Origin: Sthenelais limicola
Lineage: Eukaryota; Annelida; Polychaeta; Phyllodocida; Sigalionidae
Length of the DNA stretch: 64,000 nucleotides
Reading direction: 5' to 3'
NCBI GenBank assembly: GCA_942159475.1
Contig: OW804098.1
Coordinates: forward strand, 79,353,178 to 79,417,177
Both the position numbers and the translations under genes were made by a program. Under the pieces are notes generated by a model. The model was given only the letters and a program-made list of their open reading frames with translations. It was not told where the DNA came from and did no database searches. Below, one piece after another: positions 11,155 through 23,120 of the stretch; position 1 is the stretch's first letter; every line of letters begins with the position of its first letter.

Positions 11155-11300
11155 AGTGTGAAGAATTAGAACAAGAGCGAAGTTGTCTGTCGAGCAGCCA
11201 GGACAAAAGTTCCTCGAGTCCATTGATTTGCTTCATATATGTATACGAACAGCGTATTATTCATCAGAGTACATGGGCTAGTCAACGTTTGGTCACTTTA
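11155..11300 (+). repeat. Dispersed repeat B, copy 1
   Basis: A block with GTCTGTCGAGCAGCCAGGAC, then TCCTCGAGTCC and a TATTCATCA tail, matches 60983-61140 in the same order and orientation. The family is unknown. Confidence 0.6.
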
Positions 11301-12475
11301 CATAATTGTGCTTAAACAAACTCAGTGATTGTGGGAAAGAACTAATTCATTCAATTATAATTTGCATAATAGACAGCTGAGGTGAGATTCCCCCACATCC
11401 CCCCCCAACACCCATCCCCCCTCATACCCGACCCTCTTACTCGATTCTTCTCAGAGCCCCCTATAGGAACATATATAATTCAAAATAGGCCAAATGATTA
11501 CTTAAAGAGTGTGGTGGGCGGACCATAAAATCGGGTACTACATAATTACTACATTGCTCACATCCCAATTAAGAGCACAGTCTCTTATATCAACATAAAA
11601 GTAAATGTATTCTTCGGGAAATTGGTTGATGGGCATTGTATGGTGTTTATTAGTACAGTCCTTTGTATCACAGTTACTGCTAAATCAAAATAAAATATTT
11701 GTTTGTCATAAAGAATGGAGATCTTGAATTTTTTTTTATATTCTTTATTGGTGCATTAATGGCACTCTATGAATAACATACATGTACATGTATACATACA
11801 TCTCATGTACATGTCATCTATCTCTCTAAACTGAACTTTGTCCTGGGTAAGACCATAAAGTGCCTTTCTGTCTCTTTTTCTCTGTGTCTCTCTCTTCTTC
11901 TCTATCTCTATTTCCTGGGTAAGATTATAAACTGCCCCCTCTCAGCTCTCCCTCCCTTGATATAACCTTCAATGTGTTGATAAAGGCGTAACCAATCTCA
12001 CTTACTCTAAACTGAACTTGAGGGAATGACCAAAGGTTTGGTGCATTAGCACACGTTGGTACTGTCCTGGGATCAGCTACAACATGTAACAGTGACAATT
12101 TCTGGTAATAGTATTCAATAAAAAATATTTAAATAATAAATAAATATTACTGTTAAATGTTCCAGTGGTTTACTATTGACAATTGTATCTGTGTTTTGAT
12201 ATATATGTGCATGAGCGATACATAGTGCAGATGTACCGCAGTTAATTTCTCTGTATGTGAGTACGCTATTTTACTGCATATCAAGGCTATCAGAGCCTTG
12301 TATGAGGCAGGCGATACATTATCGTCAAGTCAGAAATCGGCTTTGGTCAGAACAGTACCAAATGTATTATGTATTAAGTAGTTTAGACTTCCTTTATACT
12401 ATTTATTTCCACCTCTAAGGACGGAAGGCCTCCTACACCGTCATTAAAGCTGAAAAAGAAGGAGGAGCCAGCTGC

Positions 12476-12600
12476 ACTCACCTCGGCAGCCATCTTACTT
12501 TTGCTTTTGCCACGCGTTAACCGCGCATCGCTACGACAAGAGGGCATTGTCGCAATGCTGCGCGGTTAACATCAAATATGACGTAATAACAGTTGGAGAT
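12476..12600 (-). promoter_or_regulatory. CpG-rich candidate promoter with hairpin and CRE-like site
   Basis: A short CpG-dense island in otherwise AT-rich DNA. It holds an inverted pair, GTTAACCGCGCA and TGCGCGGTTAAC (about 12516-12570), a TGACGTAA CRE-like site (about 12580), and the candidate first coding exon at 12482-12493 on the minus strand. The promoter role is inferred from composition and position. Confidence 0.35.
12482..12493 (-). CDS. Candidate first coding exon (MAAE) of an unidentified gene
   Basis: On the minus strand ATG-GCT-GCC-GAG is followed at once by a consensus donor GTGAGT and preceded by a CpG-rich leader. This resembles a typical animal first exon. The downstream exons, expected at lower coordinates, were not found, so the product is unknown. 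Twelve coding bases are weak evidence by themselves. Confidence 0.25.
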
Positions 12601-12930
12601 GCGGACAATATACTTGACATGGTAAAAATACAGTGTATAGTTGGAGAATTAACATTCTACCGAGCTAGAAATTACGGGTGATTAACCCTGAAAAACCATT
12701 AAGGTTACATGAGTTTTAAAACAGTAGAAATGACCGCAGAGAGTTACCAATACAATAACATACATATATATATATGATTATACAAATTACAGACCGTAAT
12801 TATTGAATATTGTAGACAGTAAGCAATATAACAATTCCTCTAAAATTTGTATCTATAGGTAGAATTGTCTATACCTATGAATAATATGAATAAAAAGCTT
12901 TAAATTGTCTCTGATCTAACTAGCAGGAGA

Positions 12931-14429
12931 CTATTTGAGGATGTTGAGGCGTCCTCCATGGTGGATTAGTTCACCACTCCGTTGGCTGAAGGCTGTTAGA
13001 ACAGAGAAAAAGAAACGAGCATAGAAGTGTCTATGTTATGGTGATACAACAGGTAACTTAGTAGGCAACTGAATCAGGTGTTAGAACACAATGCAATGCG
13101 TCAAATCGAGAGAGTTCAAGTGATATAAAATATGAACAATTGGCAGTAAATCATTTATCCTTGACAACTTGGCCCAGTACTACATAATTGACATTTATTA
13201 TTTTATTCTAGTTTACATCGAGGTACGTTCTTTTCCCCATTTTATTTCCCATATACAAGCCTATATATTATGTAGGTATATTACCTTTGGTACTCAGCCT
13301 ACCTCTACCATTCAACCTTTTCTTGGCTCTTTTGCCCAGTAACTTTAACACATCAATACAATCCGCGCAAAAAATGAAATCAAACAGTAATTTGAATTTT
13401 AGCTCATATATACATACCAGATAGGTTTTCGTGATATAATCTGATAACTTATTATACAATTACTTTCACATTTTTCATATACAAGAGATGTGAGCTAGCT
13501 ACTGTCAGCGATGTGCCTTTAGATGACGGTCTTTTTTTTCTTGAATAACATATATCAAGAAACTTCCTATCACAGTATTGGGAGATGGCCATTTGGCAGA
13601 ATATTTATATTCCATTTAATGAAAAAAATCATGATCACCTAGACAAAATTGTGATTTCTAGTACCTATTTTAAGCCTCATGAAAAAAAGCTTTAAGAAAG
13701 AAAGGTAATAAAGATAAGTCCCTAACTTAAGGGACATAGCTATAGCATGAACCATTTTGTTTTTTCTGGAGATTAAGAAACTTGATAGTGTCTATGCATG
13801 GCCATCTTAAGTATGGTTCTATAAACGCGTCGGCCTCACACTGACTACTATATATGTTAATACCAAGTAACCTTGACATGTAATGCCACTAATGGATCGA
13901 TTAATGCTACCTTTATAAACAGATTATAATACTTGGGTTGGTAGTTTCAAAATTGGTAGTCACCTGGGTGGTAGTTATCTGATACTAGCTACTCAAATAT
14001 TGCTGACTCATGGGGGATAATAGAGTTGGCCCGTGCATTTGACCTTTGAAGTGAGCATTAGAGTGACCACTGTTTGTACGCCTTAGTTCAGACACCAAAC
14101 ATGGAGTGGATGGTCAACTAAAGCCTTGACCACAGCTGACCAATAAATGTAATCTTAACATCCACATCCGCTAGATCAGGGAAAATGGGAGACTATGGAT
14201 CTATTGGTACCATGTATAAAACAATAACGCCTTAATTATCCTAGAAGATATTAAGGGATCAAATATTGTGTACAAACACTTTTTCAATTCAAAATAAATG
14301 ACCGATGGGATTATGGTCATTAGCACTGGAGATGATAGATCTATTAATGATTACCTGAAATGTGTTAGTAGCTGTATCTCCTCGCTCGGCAACCGCGGAA
14401 CGAATGGCCGCGATTATCGACGTGGACAT
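12931..14429 (-). CDS. Candidate three-exon gene for a 64-aa basic protein (unidentified)
   Basis: Exons on the minus strand are 14355-14429, 13285-13342 and 12931-12992. The first opens with ATG in a CpG-rich context (MSTSIIAAIRSAVAERGD and on) and ends TTTCAG before GTAATC, phase 0. The second follows GTTAAAG, is Lys/Arg-rich (LLGKRAKKRLNGRGRLSTK) and ends before GTAATA, phase 1. The third follows TTCTAACAG and ends in RLNILK and TAG. All phases join without a stop, giving 195 nt including the stop codon. The acceptor of exon 2 is not strong and an extra exon between exons 1 and 2 is possible. The protein has a short hydrophobic N-terminus and a basic C-terminus. I do not recognise it. Confidence 0.42.
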
Positions 14430-15159
14430 GCTTAAAATGTGGCGTATAGTGGGAATCCAATAAAGGATCCTCCACAGATCCTTCACAGATATAAGATTTG
14501 GTAGAGTGTACTTTCTACCTGGATATAATAGACCTACAGTATATTCGCTGAAGTTGCTTGCCGTTGCTTACAGATGCGGTTTAATCAAAAGTATAGATGG
14601 CCGTGATTTCATTTTCAGACATGTCCATGCATTTGCTTTATTTTTACTGTTTACTCCCATCACCCATCTTCATTCCTAGCCAACAAAAACTCCCCCACTT
14701 TTTAAAAATAAATATAGAGGTCGTCTTTGAGGTAGCATCGGGGTAGTTAAAAGTTCTTTAGTTTGTTCAGACGTAATATTTAACCAATACCTAGGCCTAT
14801 GAAAATATCTGTCCTTAATCTATAACTTGTTTTGATGCTTAAGATACATTATTGGGAGAGGATGTGCAGAATACACAGAGAGGATAAACGGGTGAACACA
14901 ACACACAAACTACTTTGAACTGATTGTTTAATATGCGATGATATAGGCTTAAATAGTGGAGTGTCGGGGCAATGGATTTGCACCCCCTTTATTCTAGACT
15001 GTACACAAGACCCTGCCCCCACAACCTCACAGTCCCAGACATACTTTATTAGCAATCTAGTGTCCTACTATATACCCTGATGCTGCCCCCTGCCTGAAAG
15101 TATAGGTACTACACTGTGTTACTGTGTAACATTTTCAGATTATTGTTTATGGAGACAGT

Positions 15160-15300
15160 GGTATAGTGGAGGGTGGAGAAAGAGGATGGAGGTATGTGCG
15201 GGGTGTGGGGGGAGGGGGAGAAGAAGGGGAGGTAGAGGGAGCAAGGGAGAGGTATGAGTATGGAGGAGGGAAAATGATGGAGGGAGAGAGGTGGTTGGGA
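15160..15300 (+). repeat. Purine-rich GGAGA low-complexity tract
   Basis: GGGAGG, GGAGAA and GAGAGG strings dominate for about 140 bp. No gene is seen in it. Confidence 0.7.
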
Positions 15301-15564
15301 TTGGTAGAAAATGCAAAATGAGCTAGCTAATCTGGCTCCCTCCCTCTGTATCTCTATCTTTATTTCACCCCTTACAGATTGGAGAACGTAATGACCATTG
15401 GAAGTGTATGGAGAAATAAATTTAGCGAGAAAACAGAGCAACGGATTGCCCAGGTGGGCAGAAGTGAAATAAACCTCAAACCAGCCTCGTTCCTCCTTTT
15501 TCGCTTGACAATCAATGCCGCCCTCCTATATCGATCGGGCACACTATCTCTTTCTCAGACACAG

Positions 15565-15985
15565 CTAGACACCCTGTCTCCATCCATCTCTCTCTTTCTG
15601 ACACTCTACCTTCCTTGCCCTCTCTCTCTCTCTCTCTGTCTGTCTCTGACAGTCCCTGTCTCCCTCCCAGTCTCTCTCTATTTCTGACACTGTCTGTCTA
15701 TCTCCCAGTCTCTCTATCTCTGACATTCTCTGTCTCCGTCCCTCTCTCTCACACACACTCTGTCCACCTCCCACCCCACCCTCTCTGTCTTTCTTTCTCT
15801 CCGACTCTCTTTATCTCCCTTCTTGTCCCTCTCTATCTATGACAATCTCTGTCCCAGCCTCTCTATCCCGGAAACACTCTCCCTCTCTCTCTCTCTCTGA
15901 CACTCAGTCTTCCTGCCCCCTGTCTCTCTGGCACTATTTATCTCTGTCTCTCAGTCTCTATCTCTGACATTCTCTGTCCATAAAT
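15565..15985 (+). repeat. Pyrimidine-rich (TCTCTGTCTCTGACA)n low-complexity tract
   Basis: Degenerate CTCT/CTGT/CTGACA repeats over about 420 bp. The long serine/leucine-rich frames here are translations of the repeat. Confidence 0.85.
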
Positions 15986-17798
15986 CTTGTATGTACAGCC
16001 CAATGATTATTTCCCCCCCCCCCGCCATAAACATTTTTTTAATGTAATCCTAGAAGATATCAAAAGAAGAGCCACGAACTTAGATCAGAGACGACCAAGG
16101 GTGCAATAATTGCGAGGAGAAAGATGAATTAAGACAGTTTTAAAATTTATTGTCCATAGTTCTCTCATTTCCCGAATGAGGGCGCATTGGGCAGAGGCTG
16201 GAGGGGGTAGTGCTCCTGGTGCCACGCTCTCTCGGACACTCGACCTCACTCCAGCGTGGTCAGCCAGACGGACAGCTTCGAAAATTCCCACCCTCCCACA
16301 CCAGGGAACAAGCTTTCAGCAGTTGAGCTTAATACATAAAGCGGTTACGGTTATAGTTTACCATCTTCTTTGAGAACTTTCATGTATATCTCGTTTTCAA
16401 CTTACATGTCTTTTCATTTGTACCACCAGGTTACTTGCAAACTGATTATATTTCTCAAGAAATAAAACTGCTTCAAACAGCCACTCCACTTCTGCCTTCC
16501 GTCTCAATGCAAACAGATTTTGGGATTTAATGGGTACACGTTTTCGTGATAATACCACCCTGAGAGAGTCTGTGAGAGATGGTCTGAGCGATGGATGTAT
16601 TTTGTTGGGATAGCCTACATGGGAACAACATTTTTTTAAATATTTGTCAATTGGGTTGTGAGGCAAAGAACACATAAACTATGTACACAGCCAAATATTA
16701 TTCTACAATAACTATAAGATTGGGTTTAAAGCACTAATTAATGAAATCCAGGTGAGTTACAGAGCTATCGAATATTGAGATAGTCAGATTGATTCGTATC
16801 GTTGTATAATATAATTATGACTTGATATGATAATAAAAACACTTGAGGTAGGGAGTCAAAAGTGTTTAAGTATAACATCAAAGTATATGAACGTAATCAA
16901 GAAGATTCAGAATGTCCAGTGAAATGAAAACATTTCTGTTCAGATGCACTAGTATAACTAAAGTGTTAAGGTACAGGAACAAAATCCAAAAGATTTAGAA
17001 TCCACTGTAATACAAGACATTTATCAACCGATACTGGTTTCAAGGTACTGTAATTAAGGCCTGGTGTGAAGAAAATAAGAAAAGCATCAAAAACTACAAA
17101 AGGAGACATCATACTTAGCATTATATATGCCCAGATGGTAAAAAAGGTAATATAAAAGTAGGATACTTCACCAATAAAAGTATAATACAATATGAGAGGA
17201 ATACAGGCCCTTTGTCCAATGGATTAATTCAGTTTTTACTAGCATGTCATACAGTCGTGATAATAGTACGTTTATCAAGATCCCTTAGCTGGATTATTAC
17301 TGCTATCATCGGAACAGTTTACTTACATAAAATACAGCAGTATTCGAACAATTATTTTGCTTGATATATGATGCTTAACGAAATTGAATCCGTTCCCACA
17401 TCCTCATGATAAGACAATAATCACCATTTTTCATCCTAATAGTGTATCTAAGGATTGTGTTGTTATACAGTACCACAATTTCATTCATCATTGGCACTAT
17501 TATATTTCAAAGGGCGTAACCTATAGGCATGGCAGACAGCTTTATAAGTCATGTAGTATAGTTACGTTACATCAAATGATGTGAGAGGTTGGTCTGAACA
17601 GATTGTTTCATATCGATGTATAATATGATTATGACTTGATATGATAATGAAAAGAGTAAACTCAGTGGATGTCAAGAGGCTTTGTAATACATTGAGAGCT
17701 CGACCCTTTCAATTTCAGGCTCTGGGGATCAGTGTCTAGCGTCACTTTGTGTTCATAACTGAAGACCTCTGATCTTAAACAGTTTCCTCATTGCGCCC

Positions 17799-20700
17799 TC
17801 AGCATTGATAAAGAAGGGATCCTATCGCACCGTAACTTCCCCCATGTCTTGGGAACTGGTAGTTCATATCCGCTGCTTTTATCTGGAAACGTAATAAAAT
17901 GTAATAGTATTCATATAGTATTAAAAATAACGTGATATTATATGGGTAATCGGTATTGCACAGATCAATCAATCTAATTCTAAGCGAATCTCCGACCAAC
18001 CTTAACGTTTCAATTTAACTAAAATCAGATGAATACTTTTTTTAGTATTTCATACTTACTATTGGGTTATATCCATGAATTGCATGGGTTCCTAAAGCCT
18101 TGATAATATTTGTTCTGGCCACTTCAGAGTTGACAAAGTTTCCACAAAAATAGATATTTCTAACACCAGCTGCTTTTGCATTGAGTCTGGCAAGATGAGC
18201 TAAATGAATACAGGAAACGTTGTACAGACTGAACAGTAGATCTGCCTGGCGCTGGTTGCTGCCTGTAACAGAGTAGATTCAGAATATGTATGCATGCACT
18301 TGTGTGATCCTGCAATGTTTTGCAAATGTGATGGGTTTCGGGAAAATGAGTCACAAGTCGCAAAATTGATATTTTCCAAAGTGATTTATTCACAAGATCT
18401 CTTTGTTGGAATGCTTTCATTTTTAGAGGGTTTAGCGCTTGAAGTCATATGCATACATTACAATTTATATATACTAAATTTTAAGACAATGTATCAAATT
18501 ATATGCCCTTGCGTTTCGAAGGTCATCCTAGCTAGAGAGTACATTTAATTACTTTACCAGTAATTGCCCAACCAGAAATATTGCATTGCAAACATTTTTT
18601 CAAATATAAATATATCAAACACCAAATATAGAAATGATTAGATGTCTTTAATGTTTACCATCATCGGAATCGGCTTGATTTCATCTTTTCAAATAATAAT
18701 ATCTCAAAATACTCTTTTTGTGACTTGTGACTCATTTTCCTGTATCCGATTACAAAAGATATTAATAAAATCAGAGCGAGAACACCCTTGTCTAAATACT
18801 AAATGCTAAAGAGCTAACCTTGTTCAATGGACGTAGATTTACCAAAAGGAAAGATGAGGATGTTTCTACCACTCCAGGTGTAGATTGGGTAGTCTTCTTC
18901 TGAAAACGCTATATCACCTGCATAGAAATCTACAGTGCGACCATCTGATGAAGAAATTAGGTCCATAATCTTCTCATAATCCTGAAGAAATAGTATACAC
19001 ATATATAGCTATAGAATGAAACTTATACATAGAAATGAAAATTTCTGAAATTAAAGAAAACGAAATTGGGAGTTAATTACAAACCCATATATAGAGATTA
19101 GGGAGTTGCTAACTACTGACAGATCATAACTCTTGTTGTGACCCAATGTTCCGATTTAAGGTATAATGTAGAGGATAATAATAAGCAATACAAACACGAA
19201 TGACTACATCATTAGTATTACATAAACCTTCACAAATAACATAAAGGTTCAGTAAGTAATAACGAAAATTGAAGAAACTAGTGTACTGTGGAGAAGTAAA
19301 GATGCTGTGAATTGATTAGGTCTGTATAAAATCATGCACACCGTTACAAATAAAACACCCTAATATGAAGTACTCAAACAATTAAAACGTGTATATTGAT
19401 ACACATTGAGTAGCAAGGCCGATTTCTCCACAAAACTCATGTTGACAGTATCATTGATGTTTCTATAAGGTCACACACCTATTTATTTATACCAGTTATA
19501 ATTAGTCTTACCTGTAATCCAGTCATCTGCTTAGCCATGCCCATGAATGTCTGACCCCCTGGGTATATCCCATCTAATATTGTATAGGTCCCATTAGTGT
19601 TTACCTAAAATAAACAAATGTATATCTATCAAAGTGTTCTTGAAAATACAGTGTGAGAGTTTGTTCCATATAGTGTCCACATACCTGCATTAATAAAGTT
19701 ATTTCCAACCTCATTAAACACATGTATAATATTATGTGAAAGCCAGTTGTAAAATCAGTTCAAGATAGCTTAAATGAAGTTCTATATTCAATCATCTGCC
19801 AACTCTGAGAACAAGTAATATAAAAATGGTGATCAAAGGGGATTTAGCAGAGCATTACATTTTGTTGGAATATTTCTTTTTGAGATTAATTGAATGTTTT
19901 ATTGTCTGTCATGCTTTTGTGGACAGTCCCCGGTGTGAGGTTTATCTCTGATCGTATTTGAATGCTATTTACTTTTTCATTGTAACTATTTTCTTCCCTT
20001 GATTCGTCCTTGAATGACGAAGCATAATTGTATATGTGCTTAGAATTCTTTCTTATTTTCTTGAAGAAAATCTGAATAATATCCCTTGATGGTAATGTAA
20101 CTACATCTAGATGTTTTTTTCCATCTCTTATAGATTATATTTGAGCCAGCTGTGCTGATAATATTGTATTAGCATAATGCATTAGCCGAATAAAAGTATT
20201 AAAACAAACATTATTGAATTTAACTTCCCTACCAACCTTTAGCATTGAGAAAGCTGAACCGGCAGTCACTACAATACAAGGCAGCCTGCTATTGACCGCC
20301 TCTTCCTCCTGCTCCTCTACAGTTGTTTCCTGAAATGGCTCTATGTTACCGGCCAGAGGTGTGATGCTCTCTCTCCAAGCATACAACTCCTCCCTTACCT
20401 GGATGTGGACAAATATAAATGTATAATTGGTGATTGAAGTCACCGAATAGAGTAATTGACTCCGACCACAACATCTTCATATGGCCATTTTTAAGATATT
20501 AATCAGGAACATTAAAGTTTAAAACTCTTATCAACGAGCTGCTATTATATTTATTTGACATTTTCCTTGGCAATAAGAACTATCACACATGTGAATATTG
20601 ACCAATAAAATTTCTTTAAAAAAAGAAGTGAAAAATGTAATACTAAACATTGTTTCGAGTACACAGATAATATTCGGCCATAATTTTACCAATATTCAAC

Positions 20701-23120
20701 ATGTAGCTTGCAATCAATTTGCTTTAACTTAGAATCCGATCAGGCAAATTTATGTAAAATAAATGAATTCCAATATGTTAATATCTGTTAGACCATTTCA
20801 CAGATATTATCATTCATTTAGGAAAAGTGAAACTAAAGATTCATGTATTCACCTAGACATGATATTTTAAAACTATAAAATTATGCATTTCTTATTACAA
20901 TGATGTTGATAACATCTTCATAATCTCCTATACTGTGTTTTACTTTTAAGGATCGCGCAATACCATATATTCGAAATAAAACGAATAAACTCACCTCTTT
21001 GCCTATTTCTATAACACTTTTGGGTATTTCATGACACAATACTTGGTCACTGAGACAACTTGACAAATGTCTGAAAGCCGTGGCAAAAGCATCATACTCA
21101 TAAACCACCTGTAAACTGAACGGACGAAAGCAGAAAAAAATGTTGAAAATGTTTAAATAAATTTGCTGACATCGTGCAAGAAAGATCTATTGTGATTCCT
21201 AAATATCCTGGATATTCTTTGGAATGTTTTATCTTCATCCAACATTTCTTTCATGATAAATGGACGATATGACATTTATAATTTCTCCTCATAAAAGTGT
21301 GAAATTCATTATCTAGGGACCTATTCTCTGGCTCGACTTGATACATACTTAATGTTGAATCTCTGCTTCAGGCCGTTTAGGTAGGGTGTGCCCCGGCATC
21401 CTGTGAAGTATACTGTAGTTGGCTGTGAAGAAGTATCATTCCTGCTGATATCCACATTTTCCTCTATAAAGCTGAGATTCTCTTGTACTTCACCCAGGTT
21501 TAAGAGAGTCACGTGAATATAGCTGTCTTCTCCCTGAAAGGGCAATCAATGTCCAATAGAGGAATTCGCCAGTTTCACGGGAGCTTAATAGGTTCCCTTT
21601 ATTTGTTTTCTCTGATGACATAACTGTTAATAGTTGCTTCTAGTAAATTAGGTTACCACAGAGTTTACTTATTGTTTCGTTTTGTCCCTCATATGTATTA
21701 TATCGACTAATACTAACTAGGCTTAACTGTGCCCCCGTTGCATAACAATCTGCGAGTAGCTTTTTTAGTGTTAATATTGAGCTCGCAGTTTGTTATGCAA
21801 CGGGGGCATGTTGCTGAATTGAGCAACTGATGTTACATATTAATATATATATGATTAATTTCAATATATTGTGCAAATATTTAAATATGTCAAGATATGA
21901 AAATATTCCAGTTTTTCCCTGTCATGACTTAAAAGTTAAATCTGACCTGCGTCAACTGTTGGCCATTAGTGAATTCACTTTTGTGTCTGTAGGCAACTTT
22001 CAATGTGGTTCCACCTAAAAGACAATCACAGCAACAAAATCACATTCCTTCAGCAAAGTAATATTATGTTACAAGAAATATCGGACTTTTACCTTGGAAA
22101 ACCTAGAATCGTTTTACAGAAGGCAGCACGTATCAAGCATATTGGTTTGATTGGTTGGTGGTACTCGAGGCCAAAAGGTGTAATGATTGATGGCCGACAT
22201 TTCTGGCCTGCTGCAGGTGCACTGCACTTATGTTGCATAATCCCGAGGCGAATCATCTATTTTGTTTTCTCCCCTTTTTAAATTTAGTCTTAAAGACCGA
22301 GCTCTGAGAATTAAAGACAGTTGCTAGTTTCGTTCCCATGAAAAATATGTTTTTTTCTTTCAAATCAATTTGACAAAACTACTCCAGATAGGAAGGAATT
22401 AAAATGTAAAAACTGCATTTTTTTCCAGTTTTTTCCTCATTGTTAATGCTGACAACCATCGGACAAAACAACAAACTGATGCCATGAGAAAAACTATACT
22501 CCCATGAGAAACAAAAAAAGCAGAGCTTGCTCACACTGACAACAACACCATAAACTTAGTCACATGTACGCCTACTGTTAACCATCATACATACATAACA
22601 TGACATGACAACATGTATACACGCAATAAACACATCTTGCACTCATTTCTAGATCGAGGGCATTTCATTCTATGATATGTATAGGCCGTCATTAATTTAT
22701 ACATTAATAATGCTAATAAAGAATAGGTAGAGTACAAAACAATTTATCGTGTTTCCTCTTCATGAACAAAGGTTTACTATCTGAGGAGATTGACAAGAAA
22801 AGGTGGACTGAACTGAGTCTTTTCTATATTCAGTACTCGACTGGATTTCATGATAGTTACTGAGTGAGTATTTAATTTAATTTAATTTATTCAATTCAAT
22901 TTAGATATTCCAATTCAACAACAGCATCGTTATTTCTGTAACTGTTTAAAATATGTTATTGACCTCAAATGAATAAACAAAATTAAAGGAATTATGAATG
23001 CTAACAGCACGAAACATAATCATACCCACCAAAGTCTAGACCCAATCCTGGACTAGTTCTAATGAGGTCTGTGGGAAGCTTTATTTTGCCCGTTTTGTCC
23101 TCCATCCTTGGTGTTGCCAT
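17799..23120 (-). CDS. Divergent type II pantothenate kinase homologue, nine exons, 388 aa
   Basis: Exons on the minus strand: 23030-23120, 21947-22014, 21345-21533, 20995-21108, 20237-20398, 19512-19604, 18819-18981, 18060-18262 and 17799-17882. All have GT-AG ends and matching phases, totalling 1167 nt. Pantothenate kinase phosphorylates pantothenate with ATP, the first step of coenzyme A synthesis. Supporting motifs are DFGGTTLK (29-36, ASKHA phosphate loop), YEYDAF with Glu120 where the family has its catalytic Glu, TAGSAFSMLK (199-208), PGGQTFMGM (223-231), DFYAGDI (257-263), CGNF (333-336) and GGSYGAIGSLL near the C-terminus. It is clearly not a close PANK1-3 orthologue: the family's GGGTF is GGQTF and the block after DFYAGDI is unlike them. 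It may be a distinct or pseudoenzyme subgroup. An upstream in-frame TAA supports the start. Confidence 0.85.
18325..18753 (-). mobile_element. MITE family A, copy 2 (in an intron of the pantothenate kinase homologue)
   Basis: The inverted ends share the core GGAAAATGAGTCACAAGTC with the 317-730 copy. The interior matches that copy in reverse orientation, for example CACAAGATCTC and the TCGGCTTGAT block. It lies in the intron between exons 7 and 8 and leaves both splice sites untouched. Confidence 0.75.
21730..21808. repeat. Compact hairpin with 27-bp arms
   Basis: TGCCCCCGTTGCATAACAA at 21730 continues into TCTGCGAG. The right arm, ending at 21808, is the reverse complement with one mismatch. 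The loop is 25 bases. It sits in the second intron of the pantothenate kinase homologue. A tiny MITE or hairpin remnant is the simplest reading. Confidence 0.7.

Larger units (their letters stand above)
9298..12475. other. Non-coding stretch with scattered repeats
   Basis: No ORF or exon is supportable. It holds a MITE (10682-10914), a dispersed repeat (about 11155-11300), a poly-C run (9481-9492), and two partly duplicated TCCTGGGTAAGA blocks with their flanks (about 11827-12010). It may include introns or the 3' end of the minus-strand gene that seems to start at 12493. Confidence 0.4.
14430..17798. other. Non-coding, low-complexity and AT-rich
   Basis: No gene is supported. It contains a purine-rich run (about 15160-15300), a CT/TCTG-rich run (about 15565-15985), a poly-C run (about 16013-16023) and a GC-richer patch at about 16160-16310 that gives overlapping frames on both strands without splice support. 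A duplicated block of about 42 bases lies at 16795-16840 and 17608-17649. Confidence 0.45.

Noticed and set aside
15379..15842. Ser/Leu-rich open frames
   Set aside because: They are translations of CTCTCTGTCTCTGACA low-complexity DNA.
16085..16373. GC-richer overlapping frames on both strands
   Set aside because: There is no acceptor or donor pair and neither strand shows a family motif.
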